Shown one piece after another: positions 12,667 to 23,225 of a DNA stretch of 64,000 nt; within the stretch, counting starts at the first letter, position 1; every line of letters starts with the position of its first letter. The notes beneath the pieces are model-generated. The model was given only the letters and a program-made list of their open reading frames with translations, was not told the DNA's origin and searched no databases. Where the stretch lies: contig CALZFC010000016.1 of assembly GCA_945643635.1 (NCBI GenBank), forward strand, positions 1,419,001 through 1,483,000, in the 5' to 3' direction. The stretch is from Allodiplogaster sudhausi. Its lineage: Eukaryota > Nematoda > Chromadorea > Rhabditida > Diplogasteridae. The position numbers and the translations under genes were made by a program.

Positions 12667-15600
12667 TTATGTTGTAGACGTCTTTCCGTTCGAATTCCAC
12701 GCGCCTCGACTTGGTAATTCAGCCATCCTTAACATGCACAAAATATTCTTCATACAAGGAAATTCAAGGAAAACGTTATCATTTATACACTTCTTCTCAA
12801 CATTTTCAGCTGTCGCTAACTGTGTCGTCGCAATTGCTTTCGCAGAAACGTTGCCAATATGTCGCCACATTCTACAGTAGGCACGGACGATACACCTGGT
12901 AATAGGAAAAATATGTATGATGGTGTGGAATAATTCGGAATTGTTAAAAACATATGTATACATTCTGTATGGCTTGATGAAGTAAACGGTGAGAATCGGA
13001 TTGAGCGTCGGGACCAGGTCACAAAACTAAAATATAGCTATTTACATCTTTTCATTTTATCCTCAGAAACAATTCACAAACTGCGAGAAAGTAAAGTGTG
13101 GTTACCATAAATAGCGCGTACTCGAGCAGCGGAAAGTGTGAAACGTCCATGAACTGGAGCATAAAGACGGCGACGCCAAACATGACGAAGAAGGGCGCGA
13201 GCGCATGTACGGTGAGCGCCTAAAAGGGGTGTTCCCGATAGCTGAGAGTTAAAGCGACAGTCAACAGCGAGTGCGTACGGCCTTAGCTCGAGTTCGTTCC
13301 CTCTCGGGATCGTTGCCTTTTGCGCAACTCCTACCACCTTGATAATCTGCTCGTGAATGTCGCGCGTTCGATCGCTCATGCGGCCCTTTAGAGTCTCGAG
13401 TTTTCGGAGAACCAGACTGTAAATTGTATTTCAACTCCTTTTTATTGGCTTAAAACAACTTTTCATAAATTTTTAATGAAATAAAATGCTTACCTATTTG
13501 ATAACTAATTGGAAACAATTACCTTCGCATGATCATAATGACGAAGTAGGCGATTAGAGGGGCGATCATCGAGTAGAGAAGAGTGTACAGCGTCAGGGGG
13601 GCGTACATGGACAGGAGGCCTTGGCGAGAAGGAAACGAGAAAGAGATGAAGAGACGATGAAAGGGGAGAGGAAAGAGAGAAATTGAGAGGGAAGATGAAA
13701 AAGAGAGCCAGAGGGATCGGAAAATGAGCAAGAGGGAGAGAGAGAGCTACTAGAGAACCATTAACAATGCCCTCAGTGAGGTCATATTCTGGAAAGCGTT
13801 GCTTAATCCGCTGTTGCACGAGATAATCGTCGTCTTGAGCAAACAAGAACGTCAGCTGAAATAATGGATGATAATTTTTTTTAAGATAAATATTTCTTTT
13901 GACAAATGAAGTACGTAAAATGAGAAGATAAACAAATCATAAACTATTTGGGTAAATGTTCGGAAGTTAGAAACCATCTGGGTAAATGTTGGTAAGTAGA
14001 CGAGCGTGCAGACAATGAAGACTCTCCAAGCGGCCGGTGGATGGCGGTAGAGGACGAATGCCCTAGAATTGTTTTTGAATTTTCTTCTCTAAATAATCTT
14101 ATCGATTAACCAAGACAGGGTATACCGATAGGAGAATGAGACAGCGAGCATGAGAAGTGTATTGAAGAAGGTGTGCAGCATGACGCAGTGCCAGAAGAAG
14201 CAGAAGCGAGAGGAGATCAGAACGCAGGGGCCATGCGAAACGAAGAGGAGCGACGGCGCGAAAGTGATCATTCTTGAAAGCCAGTGTTATTTTAGGCAGG
14301 AAAATCAATAATTTTATTATAAGCCTAAAAAATAAAGAATATTTATTTTTTATATTTTATTTTAATTACAACAAATAATTATGATACTGTTGAGAGAGGA
14401 AAGTGAAACTTCAGACCGTTGCATCACCAAGAAGGACGCGATGTTCGAGACGAGATCATTGAGCGCCATCGAAGCGAGAACCACCGAGTAGGAACTAAAT
14501 TTGAGAGAGTTCAACATTTACTAACATCTATTTTCTTATGACACATATGCCTCCAAAGAGATTATAATTATATTTATTACCGAAACAATATTTAAAGGGC
14601 CATGAAAATTAGAAATCCATGCACATTAAAGGAGGTTTAAACCCGGATACTCCTAACACGAAATGGCCGATCTTATAGTACGGTAGGTTTTAGCAATGTG
14701 ATCTTGGCAATTTGCCAAGATCTTTGTTTTCAAGACTTTTCTCGTCTTCTCCATGGATTCGTATCACACTTTTGATTCCTTTTTTCTTTTGTATTTTACT
14801 GTTCCTGTAATTGGAATGGTCTTTCTTTCGGTTTGACGATTTGTTACCAAATGATCCTGACGATGGCGTTAGCATTTAAACATTTGATTTAATATTCGTT
14901 TAGTATACGTTATATGTTTTTGTTTACCTGAGAATAGTTGGGCAATGGTAAGTTATCTGAGTCGCGTTATTTAGCGTTTCTGCAAGGGTTTTCAGAGTAT
15001 AGTATAACTACTTCACGCTCAATTAGTCGGCTTTGCGCATAATTTCGTTATTTTTTATGTACTGCTAAGTGTTCATATGTTAGTTTCCATTCCAAAAGCG
15101 AACCGAAGCTGTTAGTCCAAAAACACATTCGTTTTTGGAAGTTCTTTTAGATGTGTAAGCACTTTCAACGTATCTATCTGTATTTATTGTAACGATATTC
15201 TTATAAATTAACCCTTACTCTTTCCTCTTTTATTTCTCTAGCAATTGTTTGTTGTGTTCTGCTTACATGTCGAGAACAACAAATTGATTTCTTTCTAGCA
15301 ATCTGAAGTGGATGACAATGATGTCCTGCGATAGGCGAGGGCGAGATGTCGAAGAAGGAGCTGAACAAGCTGGCCCGGCTGCAGAAGAAGAACGAGGCCA
15401 AGTAGACGAAGGTATGAAAAGATGCGTCACATTATTTTAGTGCATTCCAAGTTAATTATCAGGTTGTAGTGGTTCGTAAAGTGCATTGACAAGATGCATA
15501 TCATTTATCCTTCATCCTAACAAGATGCTTTATCCATGGTAATCCAGCTGAACTATGGAAGAGTTGTTTGCTTCCACGCTATTGCAACTTGTGGCCACGT

Positions 15601-17768
15601 TGTTTGTAATAGCGAGCCTCTTACACTGATCGTCGTTTATCCCACAACAGCGCTCCCCTAAAAACTATTCTTATTTTGTAAGTCATTGGAAATAATTTCG
15701 CTTCTAACCTTGTTTTTTTTATTTGTTTTTGAATTCCAGCTTCACTGATTCCCGTTTTGAAAAATTTTATTTATTAATTTGTAGTTTTTCGCTTATTCCC
15801 AACTCTTCTTAGCAAACAACTCGCGTGTCAAAATAGATGACGATAGTTCTTTTGTCAATGCTCCACCTGCCACACACGCTTGCCTGTTCTCGAACAGGCA
15901 GGCGTGTTTTTTTTTCTTCAAAAAACTAAACTTTTTTTTAAAATAAAAGCTTCCTTCTTGCTTTCCCCGCAGGATATTTGGCCGGTCCAGGATTCGTACT
16001 TGGGACTCATCTCTTCCGTATTTTTCTGACCATTTAAACCACTAGGCCATAACTCACATGATTCTGTGCCATGCGCTCCTCCTACCCAACTTTTTTTTTT
16101 AAACTTCCAATGGAAATATAAATTGCGTGCTTCTTTCGCCTGCGAAGGTAGCATTCATACCGTAACTTATATGCGTACGAGTACAGTATCCTTCCTGCAT
16201 ATTCATTTTGTGTTTCCCATCTTTCATTTGTCCCAATATGGAACAAAAAAAAACCGCTTTATTAGAATGACAATGGAAACGCTCAAGAAGGATCTGAAAG
16301 ATTAAATAAAATAATCTGAAAGATTTTCTCTCTCTCTCTCTATACGTAATCTAAAATAATTTATGTAGATAATGTTGACTAAAAAATATTGCATATCGGA
16401 TAAATTTAATATTTCTAAAATAAATAACATCTGTTGAGTTCTAGAGTTCTCCACAACCTAGTCATTTTCAACGTCAATTTCGAATGACTCATTCAAATCC
16501 TGGGCAAGCTCATCAAGTCTGTCCACGGTTCTCTGCCCATCACCAAAGTCGGTTTCCTTTTCATTGACATCATCTTCATCGCCCGAGTCATACTCCGACT
16601 CTTCCAGGTGCGAATCGACACCTTCTGAAGAAAAGAAAGTTATGAATGTACTATTACGCTTAGAAGAATAGAAAATTAGGCTGACTTCGCTTCCTCTATT
16701 TCTTGTGGGCAGCCGTTGAACTCGCTCATGTCGGCGGATGCGATAGCAGTCTATATTTTAATTTAAAAAGTTAAAATTTGTCCTTTTTATGAGGAGCATA
16801 TAAGTCCTGTTCTGCTAGCGTAGAATGATGCGTACATACCGCATCATTCAGAATCATGTGCTCGAAGTCGGAGCAATTGGTGATGCATGATGATGCCTGC
16901 AGGTCAGGCATCTTGCTGGCGAGCCCATCAGGAAGTCGGCTTCCGAGCTTCTTGAGTGCCTGTTCCCATAGTGACTTGCAGCAGTAGTCGTATTCAGCCT
17001 GATCTGCTCGCGCAGGGCAGCATCCACACGAGCATTTGGCTGCTTCTTCCATGTCTACAGAGTCGCGGAAAGTGTTCGCCATCTTCCGCCGTTCCCACTC
17101 CTCTACATTTGCACGTGCATTCCTAGTTTCCTCTCTTGTGGGCTGGAGTTCCCACATCTGACAATGAAAACTTTATTAATGTTCAGATACGAATGTCAGA
17201 CATATATGTAAAGTACAAATTCTGAAATAACAATGAAAATACATTTTATTTAAAGTTGGAAAAGAACAGATAGATCTGCATCTTTCACAATTTTAAATTG
17301 GCGGTATCCGTCCGGTACTCGAATCAGAGATGGTGAAAACTATTTCACGGTTGCTGGTAACCCTATACTTCTTACAGACCTGTTGGGCCATGGCGACAAA
17401 TGTAAAATATCAAGTACGGTGACCACACTAATATTTCCCTTGAAGATCAGGCAACACATTTCTGACGCAAATTACTCCTTTAACTTTTACTTTTGAACGT
17501 TATGTCTTTGCTAATGCATTCGTAATCACAATCCGGACACATATTCGGTATCACATTCATAGGGAAAAAAGTGAGTTTTCGCCTCCTTTAAGAGGAAAAT
17601 TCTTAGTAGAATACTGTTATATATATATTTTTTTTTAATTAAGAGCGGTAAAACTTGCCGAAACGAGGATGGTGTCCGGAAGATAATAAGGAGAAGCAAC
17701 GTGAGATTCATTGAAGCGCCACTCGCGTTTATGACTCCATCCAGCGTCATGAACAGCGTTGCCGGCAT
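12667..17768 (-). CDS. Srd-like seven-transmembrane chemoreceptor
   Basis: Ten exons give a 367-residue frame with every phase matching: 17768-17659, 14494-14417, 14272-14126, 14062-13975, 13855-13759, 13619-13523, 13416-13338, 13219-13106, 13026-12962 and 12895-12667. Landmarks are TM1 NLTLLLLIIFRTPSSFR, then SYSVVLASMALND, VSHGPCVLI, FCFFWHCVMLHTF, a SFSYR end of TM3, QRFPEYDL in the loop before TM5, and LVPTLNPILTVYFIKPYR in TM7. The GPC, H-x(n)-SF-x-YR and P-x-LNP-x(n)-YF-x-x-PYR motifs match the nematode Srd family. The first intron is 3.2 kb, holds another gene on the same strand, and needs a GC donor (CG, then GCAAGT) for TM1 to stay in frame. If TM1 is not part of this gene, the rest would lack a start. 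Confidence 0.8.
14700..14722. repeat. Perfect 23-bp palindrome
   Basis: GATCTTGGCAA, one central T, then the exact inverse. Located in the first intron of the Srd-like gene. Confidence 0.8.
15346..15405 (+). other. Possible captured or relic coding fragment
   Basis: A GC-rich patch reads MSKKELNKLARLQKKNEAK then stop, preceded in frame by GEGE. Amphipathic lysine-rich sequence of this kind occurs in N-terminal extensions of some class II aminoacyl-tRNA synthetases. It lies on the opposite strand within the first Srd intron, with AT-rich DNA on both sides. A second frame here is open between a weak acceptor and a GTATGA donor, so the frame is not certain. Too short to assign. Confidence 0.2.
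16458..17391 (-). CDS. P2X7-C-like Cys/His domain protein, nested gene
   Basis: A 12-base first exon (17391-17380, MAQQ) joins in phase 0 to the main exon at 17157-16840. The main exon encodes the charged segment REETRNARANVEEWERRKM and then CSCGCCPARADQAEYDYCC and SSCITNCSDFEHMILNDA. That spacing (C-x-C-x-x-C, then E-x-D-x-CC, then CIT-x(3)-F-x(4)-LN) resembles the intracellular 'ballast' domain of P2X7 receptors, which also occurs alone in many invertebrate proteins. No channel part is present. Downstream, 16750-16686 looks like an exon, and an acidic tail ends in SFEIDVEND at 16458. The two cannot both be joined in frame by ordinary sites, so the 3' part is ambiguous; a donor at GTACGC spliced straight to the acidic exon is also possible. 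The gene lies inside the first intron of the Srd-like receptor, same strand. Confidence 0.55.
16823..16849. repeat. 10-bp perfect hairpin across a splice donor
   Basis: GAATGATGCG, a 7-base loop, then CGCATCATTC. On the minus strand the loop is GTATGTA, which is the predicted splice donor of the nested gene, so the donor would be presented in the loop. Confidence 0.75.
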
Positions 17769-19079
17769 CTTTTCAACAAATTACTACTTTCTTCTTATTA
17801 AAACAAAATGTATGTAACTGCATGTGATGAAAATCGTGACATGAACTTTGCATTCCTGAGCCATTTTCATTAAAACATAAAGTACAATAATCGGAATATA
17901 AGTACTTTCCCTTAAAAATTTCCTTTTCACAATAAGATGATACAACAAAACTTCAAAAATACGCGTATGCGAAACAACCACCCACTTTTGAAGAACTGTG
18001 TTAAAAATTCAATAAAAATAAATGATATTTTACTATAAATCAGTGTAAAAAAATTTACATATCTTATGCAAGCAGCGTCAAAAGGATTGCTAAGCCGTGT
18101 ATAAATGAGATGAGCCTTCTGTTATGATATTCATCAAATTATGCATGGCAAAAAAATAAGATGCCAAAACATTGCTGCAGATATCTATGCCCGCTGACAT
18201 CGCGTATTTGTGTAAAAATGCTGTATAATCGAATCGAGAAATTTGATACGCTTTGGAGGATCTACCAAATATGCTCATTTATTTCCATTCTGACTTCAAT
18301 ATCAAACTCGAGAATATTTTCTCATCACACAGGTAGGTCCGATGAAATGAAAAGTCCAACTCATCACAAGGATCATTTTCCCTTGCGCTGTATTATAGAG
18401 AAGAAGAAGCACAATGTGCTCTTTTGTTAGAAAAAAGCAAGTACAATGTGAATGAATTTCTGAGAACAGAAAGCACGAATGGCTTGAGTTTTAGGTTAAT
18501 GTTAACATAATGTTAACACGGATGTTGATTTTAACTTTCTTGTTAGCAGATGTCTTAATATGCTTGCATTATTCAGATAAACAAGAAAATATTTAAGGCA
18601 ATGACGACAGCATATAATATCAGGCATAACTTATACCTCTGACGAAAATTGAAAATACAACAGGTGCACTATTTCCTGACTTTGGATTGCTGTATTTTCT
18701 CTCTCGCTCTCTCATAAAAACATCCGTTTCAACAACTTTAATCTAATTCCAATTCTCACAATTTTATAAATAAGTAATTCTCTTTAGCGAATCTAGCCTA
18801 ACTTTACTCCATTTTTGATGTTCAAAGATAACTAATGCAATTTCATAACTAATCTCCGATGTGCATATATGTATGTATATAAATCTTTTTTTCTTTCTTG
18901 CATGCTCGTTCCCTTTGTGCAGAGACGGATAAAACTTGAGAAATGTTTTTATTTAGTTATTGCACGGAGAAGGCGAATGCAGAGTTTGAGAACAAGTCAA
19001 TTTGTTTGTCGATGACTAGTTGCCGTGTGCGGGTGATTGAACAAAGTATTGGCTTGAAATTGCATAAACCTCAATCGGT
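17769..19079. other. Intergenic
   Basis: No gene recognised. It holds the upstream region of the Srd-like gene and, from about 18960, the 3' flank of the first TIL gene. That flank is duplicated at 29800-29890. A short CT-rich tract lies near 18700. Confidence 0.5.
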
Positions 19080-19826
19080 TTATTTAAGGTTGAGCTTGAT
19101 GGGCAGTTTGATGGGTGGGATAAGAGGAGGATGATCTTCGTCTCCTCCGAGGATGGGAAGAGGCCCGAGGCAAATGGTCAGCTTGATCTCGTGGCAACGA
19201 CGGTTTCGGCGCACGCAATCACCGCGCTTGTTGCGGCAGAATCCTAGCATACAAGCGCATGCCGGACGGCAGTTGTCGGGGCAAATCTGAAGTTTTGTTG
19301 CTTACAGAGATTACAGCTTATATTTTCATGGTCCTATAAATGTACTGTGATAATTAATTTTTAATTTTTATGACGTGCTCACCGTTCTCTTCCCTGGCTT
19401 GCAACTACTCTCGCACGGACGACACTCATAGAAAACCTCACCCGACGCGCATTCACCTGAATACACAATATACTTCTTAGCCATTCATTAGAAACTTTAA
19501 AAAATGACGTCACTTCTATTCATAGGCGACTCGGTAGTGGCATCATCAGAAACGGGCGGATCTTCTGGCGGTTCGTCGATCGGATCGGGAAGAGGAAGAG
19601 GGTCATCGCCGGGAAGAATACCGTCAAGGATGCCCCCCAGATCAGGAAGCTGCCCGTTGGCGCCTTGGGCAAAAAGATTTTTTTTTCTTTTACATGCAAC
19701 AGCTGAGAGCACCTTAATGCTCGAAAAATACTTTTTAAATAGCAATTCAAGATGTGCAATGCTAATGAACGAGAGTGTACCTGCCACGAGAAGCATGAAC
19801 ACAGCAAGTGTCTTTAGATTCGTCAT
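19080..19826 (-). CDS. Secreted 12-Cys TIL protein, acidic proline-tail type
   Basis: Four exons, 158 residues: 19826-19781, 19663-19514, 19456-19383 and 19286-19080, phases 1, 1, 0. Exon 1 is a signal peptide (MTNLKTLAVFMLLVAG). Exon 2 is acidic and proline-rich (GILPGDDPLPLPDPIDEPP). The TIL domain is split between exons 3 and 4: ECASGEVFYECRPCESSC, then ICPDNCRPACACMLGFCRN with GDCV, RRC and LTIC. It has the ten TIL cysteines plus an extra pair (GF-C-RN and LT-x-C). The predicted P1 residue between Cys5 and Cys6 (C-P-D-N-C) is Asp. TIL proteins normally inhibit serine proteases; Asp at P1 leaves the target open. Intron 1 ends in an unusual CCCAAG acceptor. Nearly identical to the gene at 29892-30648. 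Confidence 0.85.
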
Positions 19827-19997
19827 ATCTTGAACTGAAAGGCTGAAAAAAATGGTTATCGTAAGAAAACAAATTAGGAAAAGTTTGCATGTTTAATACC
19901 ATCTTTAAGTTAATTTGTATAAAGACGAGTTAAAGTGTATAAATATTGAGTGGAAGACCAGTTGACGAGTGTGATATTCTTGCCGAACAGAGTTCTG

Positions 19998-20007
19998 CCC
20001 TTTTATA
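19998..20007 (-). promoter_or_regulatory. TATA box of the 19.8-kb TIL gene
   Basis: TATAAAAGGG on the minus strand, about 170 bases before the start codon. The same motif occurs before all six proline-tail genes. Here a 1.9-kb element is inserted directly upstream, from 20012. Confidence 0.65.
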
Positions 20008-20788
20008 ATCGCACACAGAAAATAATTTGGTTGTATTTAACAAAATGAGGTACAAATATATTATGAGAATTCTAACACGCAGAATATTTTGTGAAAACGG
20101 CGCGGGCATTCTGTACCCTCCGAGGTACATTTTGTAAAATGAGCGAGTTGGGCCGGAAGCGCCCCATTCAGCTGCTGTTTTTCGCTCTGTTTTGTTTTTT
20201 TCTCTTTCCCTCTTGATAAAACTGCCTATCTCTCTATATATCTTTTTTCTCTCAGCTTTTTTCTACCCAACATTACCTTTTTCCCCACTGTACTTGCATT
20301 TTAAAGCCCCTTTAAAATTACTTTTATACGGCATTCCAGAGTTTCTGAAATTGTTTATATCTTTTTCTTCTTATTTCTCTCTCTGTCTACCTAAATAGAA
20401 TAAAATGTCATTAAAGATCGCAAAAAGCGATAATTTAGCTAACCTGTGACTGTAGTGATGATGGTGGAGTCGTCGCCGTTGCTGGTACCTGGAAGTAGAC
20501 AGAGAGAGAGAGAGAGACATTTTGTTCCCGACCGGACCCGAACCACCACCCCCCACACTAATTCCCACGTTAACCACCAGGCCACCAACCCACCCATGCA
20601 GCTTTCTGCATTGGATAACCTAGTGATAGGGAGGGGGGGGAATGAGACATATGCGCAGCGATTTGCTTCATTCCTGTCTCATGTCTCTCTCTCATCTCTC
20701 AAGTTTTGTTATTGAGTTGTTTGTCTGTACATACATTGTGAGTATACATGCAACCCCCCCCCACCCTTATCTTGCTCGCTGCGGATAG

Positions 20789-20959
20789 AGAGAGAGAGAG
20801 AGAGAGACAGACACAGACAGACAGACAGGCAGAAAGACAGACAGACAGAGAAAGGACAGAAGGAGAGAGAGAGAGAGAGAAAGAGAAGAAGAAGGCGAGA
20901 GAAAGAAAGAAAGATGGATGCAGCCTTTCAAGTGCGGTCGCATGCGATCGATCGCATGC

Positions 20960-21006
<47 letters not shown>

Positions 21007-21070
21007 CAGACAGACAGAAAGACAGACAGAAAAACAGACAGAAAGACAGACAGAAAGACAGACAGACAGA
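20789..21070. repeat. (GA)n and (CAGA)n microsatellites around a palindrome
   Basis: Two purine-rich tracts of GAGA and CAGA repeats flank the perfect palindrome GCATGCGATCGATCGCATGC at 20940-20959. Inside the CACACAG element. Confidence 0.85.
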
Positions 21071-21164
21071 ATTACTCTTGAAAAAAATATTACCGACCTT
21101 CTTCAACAAGAAGATCTTATAAGACAATGAAAAGTAATTTAAACTAAAGCTTAAAAACACCAAC

Positions 21165-21264
21165 CAAAGAACAGCTCGGTGGCCGTCTTGAACAAGTGTG
21201 CCCGACGTAGTCTTGGTCTGCTCATCTGCTTGCTTCCCTCGGTACGGCATCGACGGCAAACTGC
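21165..21264 (-). other. Exon-like GC-rich patch inside the element
   Basis: Between a CGCTTTTAG acceptor and a GTTGGTG donor the minus strand is open for 33 codons and includes LRRAHLFKTATELFF. Base composition is unlike the rest of the element. It may be a captured host exon. Not recognised, and other frames are also open. Confidence 0.25.
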
Positions 21265-21479
21265 CTAAAAGCGAATGTTCTCTTCTCAAAAATAAAATAT
21301 CCAAAAGAAACATTGATATGAACATAAAAAAGCAAATGCAAACAGCAACATATTACAATAGAAAACATTGTTCGAAAGTTGTATGTCTGACCACATTTCT
21401 GCGCCGCTGAACTAGAGTTCGAAATTTTGATTGAACGGACTGGTTAAAAAACGGAACAATGGTAACTTTTCAAAGTTCG

Positions 21480-21712
21480 ATAACACTTTGTCTCACTCTA
21501 TCTTTCTCTCTCTTTATCTCTCTCTCTCTCTCTATCTCTCCCTCTCTATGTCTGTGTTTTCTCTATGTCTCTCTCTGTCCCCCTCCGTGTCTCTCTTTCT
21601 CATGTTTTGCTTATTTTTCATTATATTAAACTGTAAATCGATCTTTTCTACCGTTTCGCAGCTATTAGAATAAAGAGAGAGATAGATAGAGAGAAAGAGA
21701 GAGAGAGAAAGA
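21480..21712. repeat. (CT)n and (GA)n microsatellites
   Basis: CT-rich tract to about 21600 and a GA tract at 21673-21712, within the right part of the CACACAG element. They are opposite in sense and can pair. Confidence 0.75.
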
Positions 21713-21795
21713 AACCAACAACGCAAAAGATATTGAGGTAAATATATTGAAAGATGCTTTTGTTTACGAGGAAACACGCTGCATGTCATGGTGCG

Positions 21796-21905
21796 CAAAA
21801 CTACAAAATGTCCGCGGTACCCCATTTTGTAGTTTTGGGGGTCGAAAACGCCAAAACTACAAAATGTCCTGGGCGTTTTTCGGCTCGCGGCCAAAACTAC
21901 AAAAT
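21796..21905. repeat. Subterminal motif CAAAACTACAAAATG, four copies
   Basis: Copies at 21796-21810 (direct), 21823-21837 (inverted, making a 15-bp perfect stem with the first), 21852-21866 (direct) and 21892-21905 (direct, last base changed, running into the terminal repeat). Confidence 0.85.
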
Positions 21906-21918
21906 TGTTTTCTGTGTG

Positions 21919-23225
21919 CGTTACCTTTGTTTTCTGTTGCTGTCTAGCGATTATTTCTCCTATTTTTAGGTGTGAAATGAACAACAATGTATGAAACCCC
22001 GTATGTATGCTAATCACGACTTTGCAAAATAGAGCGGAATACAGCTTACAGCAGTGACCAAGCAACAGTTTTCGTTTCATCTTCTCATGGAGTTCTCTCT
22101 TCATCACTGTTAATCCATTCTCACTCCCCATCTGCATGTTTTATTTTAACTATCGCGACGTATTATGTTTTCAACACAAGTTTAACTCTATTTTGAGATA
22201 GTGAAAGAGAGAAAACGCTTGTCAGTCATGATATGTTCGCTTTGAGAAGTTTCAATACGTCTTTGTTATATTTGTTATATTTACTAATGCAACACGTTAA
22301 TGATTCCCTTTACACTTCAAAGATTCCATTTCACTCATACAATATTGTTCAACCAATGAAAAGTTTCTGCTAATCAAGGTAGATCACGTCCTTGTTGTAG
22401 AAAAACTTTTGTCTCACGACGCCGCATAAACTGCTGTAAACAGACGTTCTGGCTAAAATTATCTTTTTGAACATTTCTTTACGAAAATACCTCTTAACGA
22501 AGGATCGATCAAAGAAGAATGTTAGAAGGTCTCGAGAATGAATCTCATTGCAATTGTGCTCAAAATCCTTATGTATAACAATAATTGATAACTCCATTGA
22601 AAAATATGATGCAAGATCATAGAAAAGCCTTGCATTAAGAGAGAGAGAGAGTAATTCGGTTGATTGTAATAGCGAACGCTATGCTGAATAACCTACTGTA
22701 CTTTTGAACTGCTAAAATGTTAGGTTTCTCTTAACGATCGCAGATTTGCGAGATCATCGTAGTCGACGGCACAGACCAATGTTTAAGATTTGTCCAAGAC
22801 ATTTTCTAAGGCGGTAGACAAATGTCCCAGACACAAACGAGAAAGCATATTCTAATACGCTGATCTATAACCTGCCACTGATCTGTTATGTTATATTATG
22901 CACTTTTGATTTTTTTAAATGTTATGTACAAGACATGGTTAAGTCACGGTCACTGTCCGACAGCGACCGTGACTTAACCTGGGCAGGCGAAAGCGTGTGA
23001 AATTTGATGAGAGGCGAAAGAAAAACTAATGGTAAGGTTCTGGATTGGCCACTTATGCGTAGTATTCATGCGAAGACCTTTATTCCCTTATATTACACAC
23101 AAAAGAAGCGCAGAGAACATGTCGATTTTAATTTTTTTTTATTTTTGTATGATGAATGTGGCGGGATTAATGATTGAGCGGCCGCAACCGGAGTTGCAGG
23201 TACAACTCCGACTCGCTCAGTCACT
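21919..23225. other. Duplicated intergenic block A
   Basis: No gene. It matches block B at 30840-32566 over most of its length, including CTTTGTTTTCTGTTGC, GTATGTATGCTAATCACGAC and the AACGATCGCAGATTTGCGAG region. It holds the distal upstream region of the 19.8-kb TIL gene and the 3' flank of the 23.2-kb gene, with an AATAAAGG polyadenylation signal near 23085. Confidence 0.7.
22937..22979. repeat. 15-bp perfect hairpin present in only one duplicate
   Basis: GGTTAAGTCACGGTC, a 13-base loop containing CTGTCCGACAG, then GACCGTGACTTAACC. Block B (32144-32180) has the left arm and loop but not the right arm. Confidence 0.85.

Larger units (their letters stand above)
20012..21918. mobile_element. 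1.9-kb element with CACACAG inverted ends
   Basis: Comparison with the duplicate promoter at 30790-30860 shows that this segment is inserted after TATAATCG. The ends are CACACAGAAAATAATTT and, inverted, CACACAGAAAACAATTT. The dinucleotide CG flanks both sides (20010-20011 and 21919-20), suggesting a 2-bp target duplication. No transposase was found. The interior holds long GA and CAGA microsatellites, a 20-bp palindrome at 20940-20959, an exon-like patch, and four copies of CAAAACTACAAAATG (one inverted) near the right end, like subterminal transposase-binding repeats. It is non-autonomous and the superfamily is uncertain. Confidence 0.75.

Noticed and set aside
14690..14875. 61-codon minus-strand Lys/Ser-rich frame in the Srd intron
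   Set aside because: AT-rich, no splice sites and no homologue recognised. Not needed for the Srd model.
20699..21325. Frames rich in Ser/Leu or Arg/Glu over 200 codons
   Set aside because: Translation of GA and CAGA microsatellites inside the CACACAG element.
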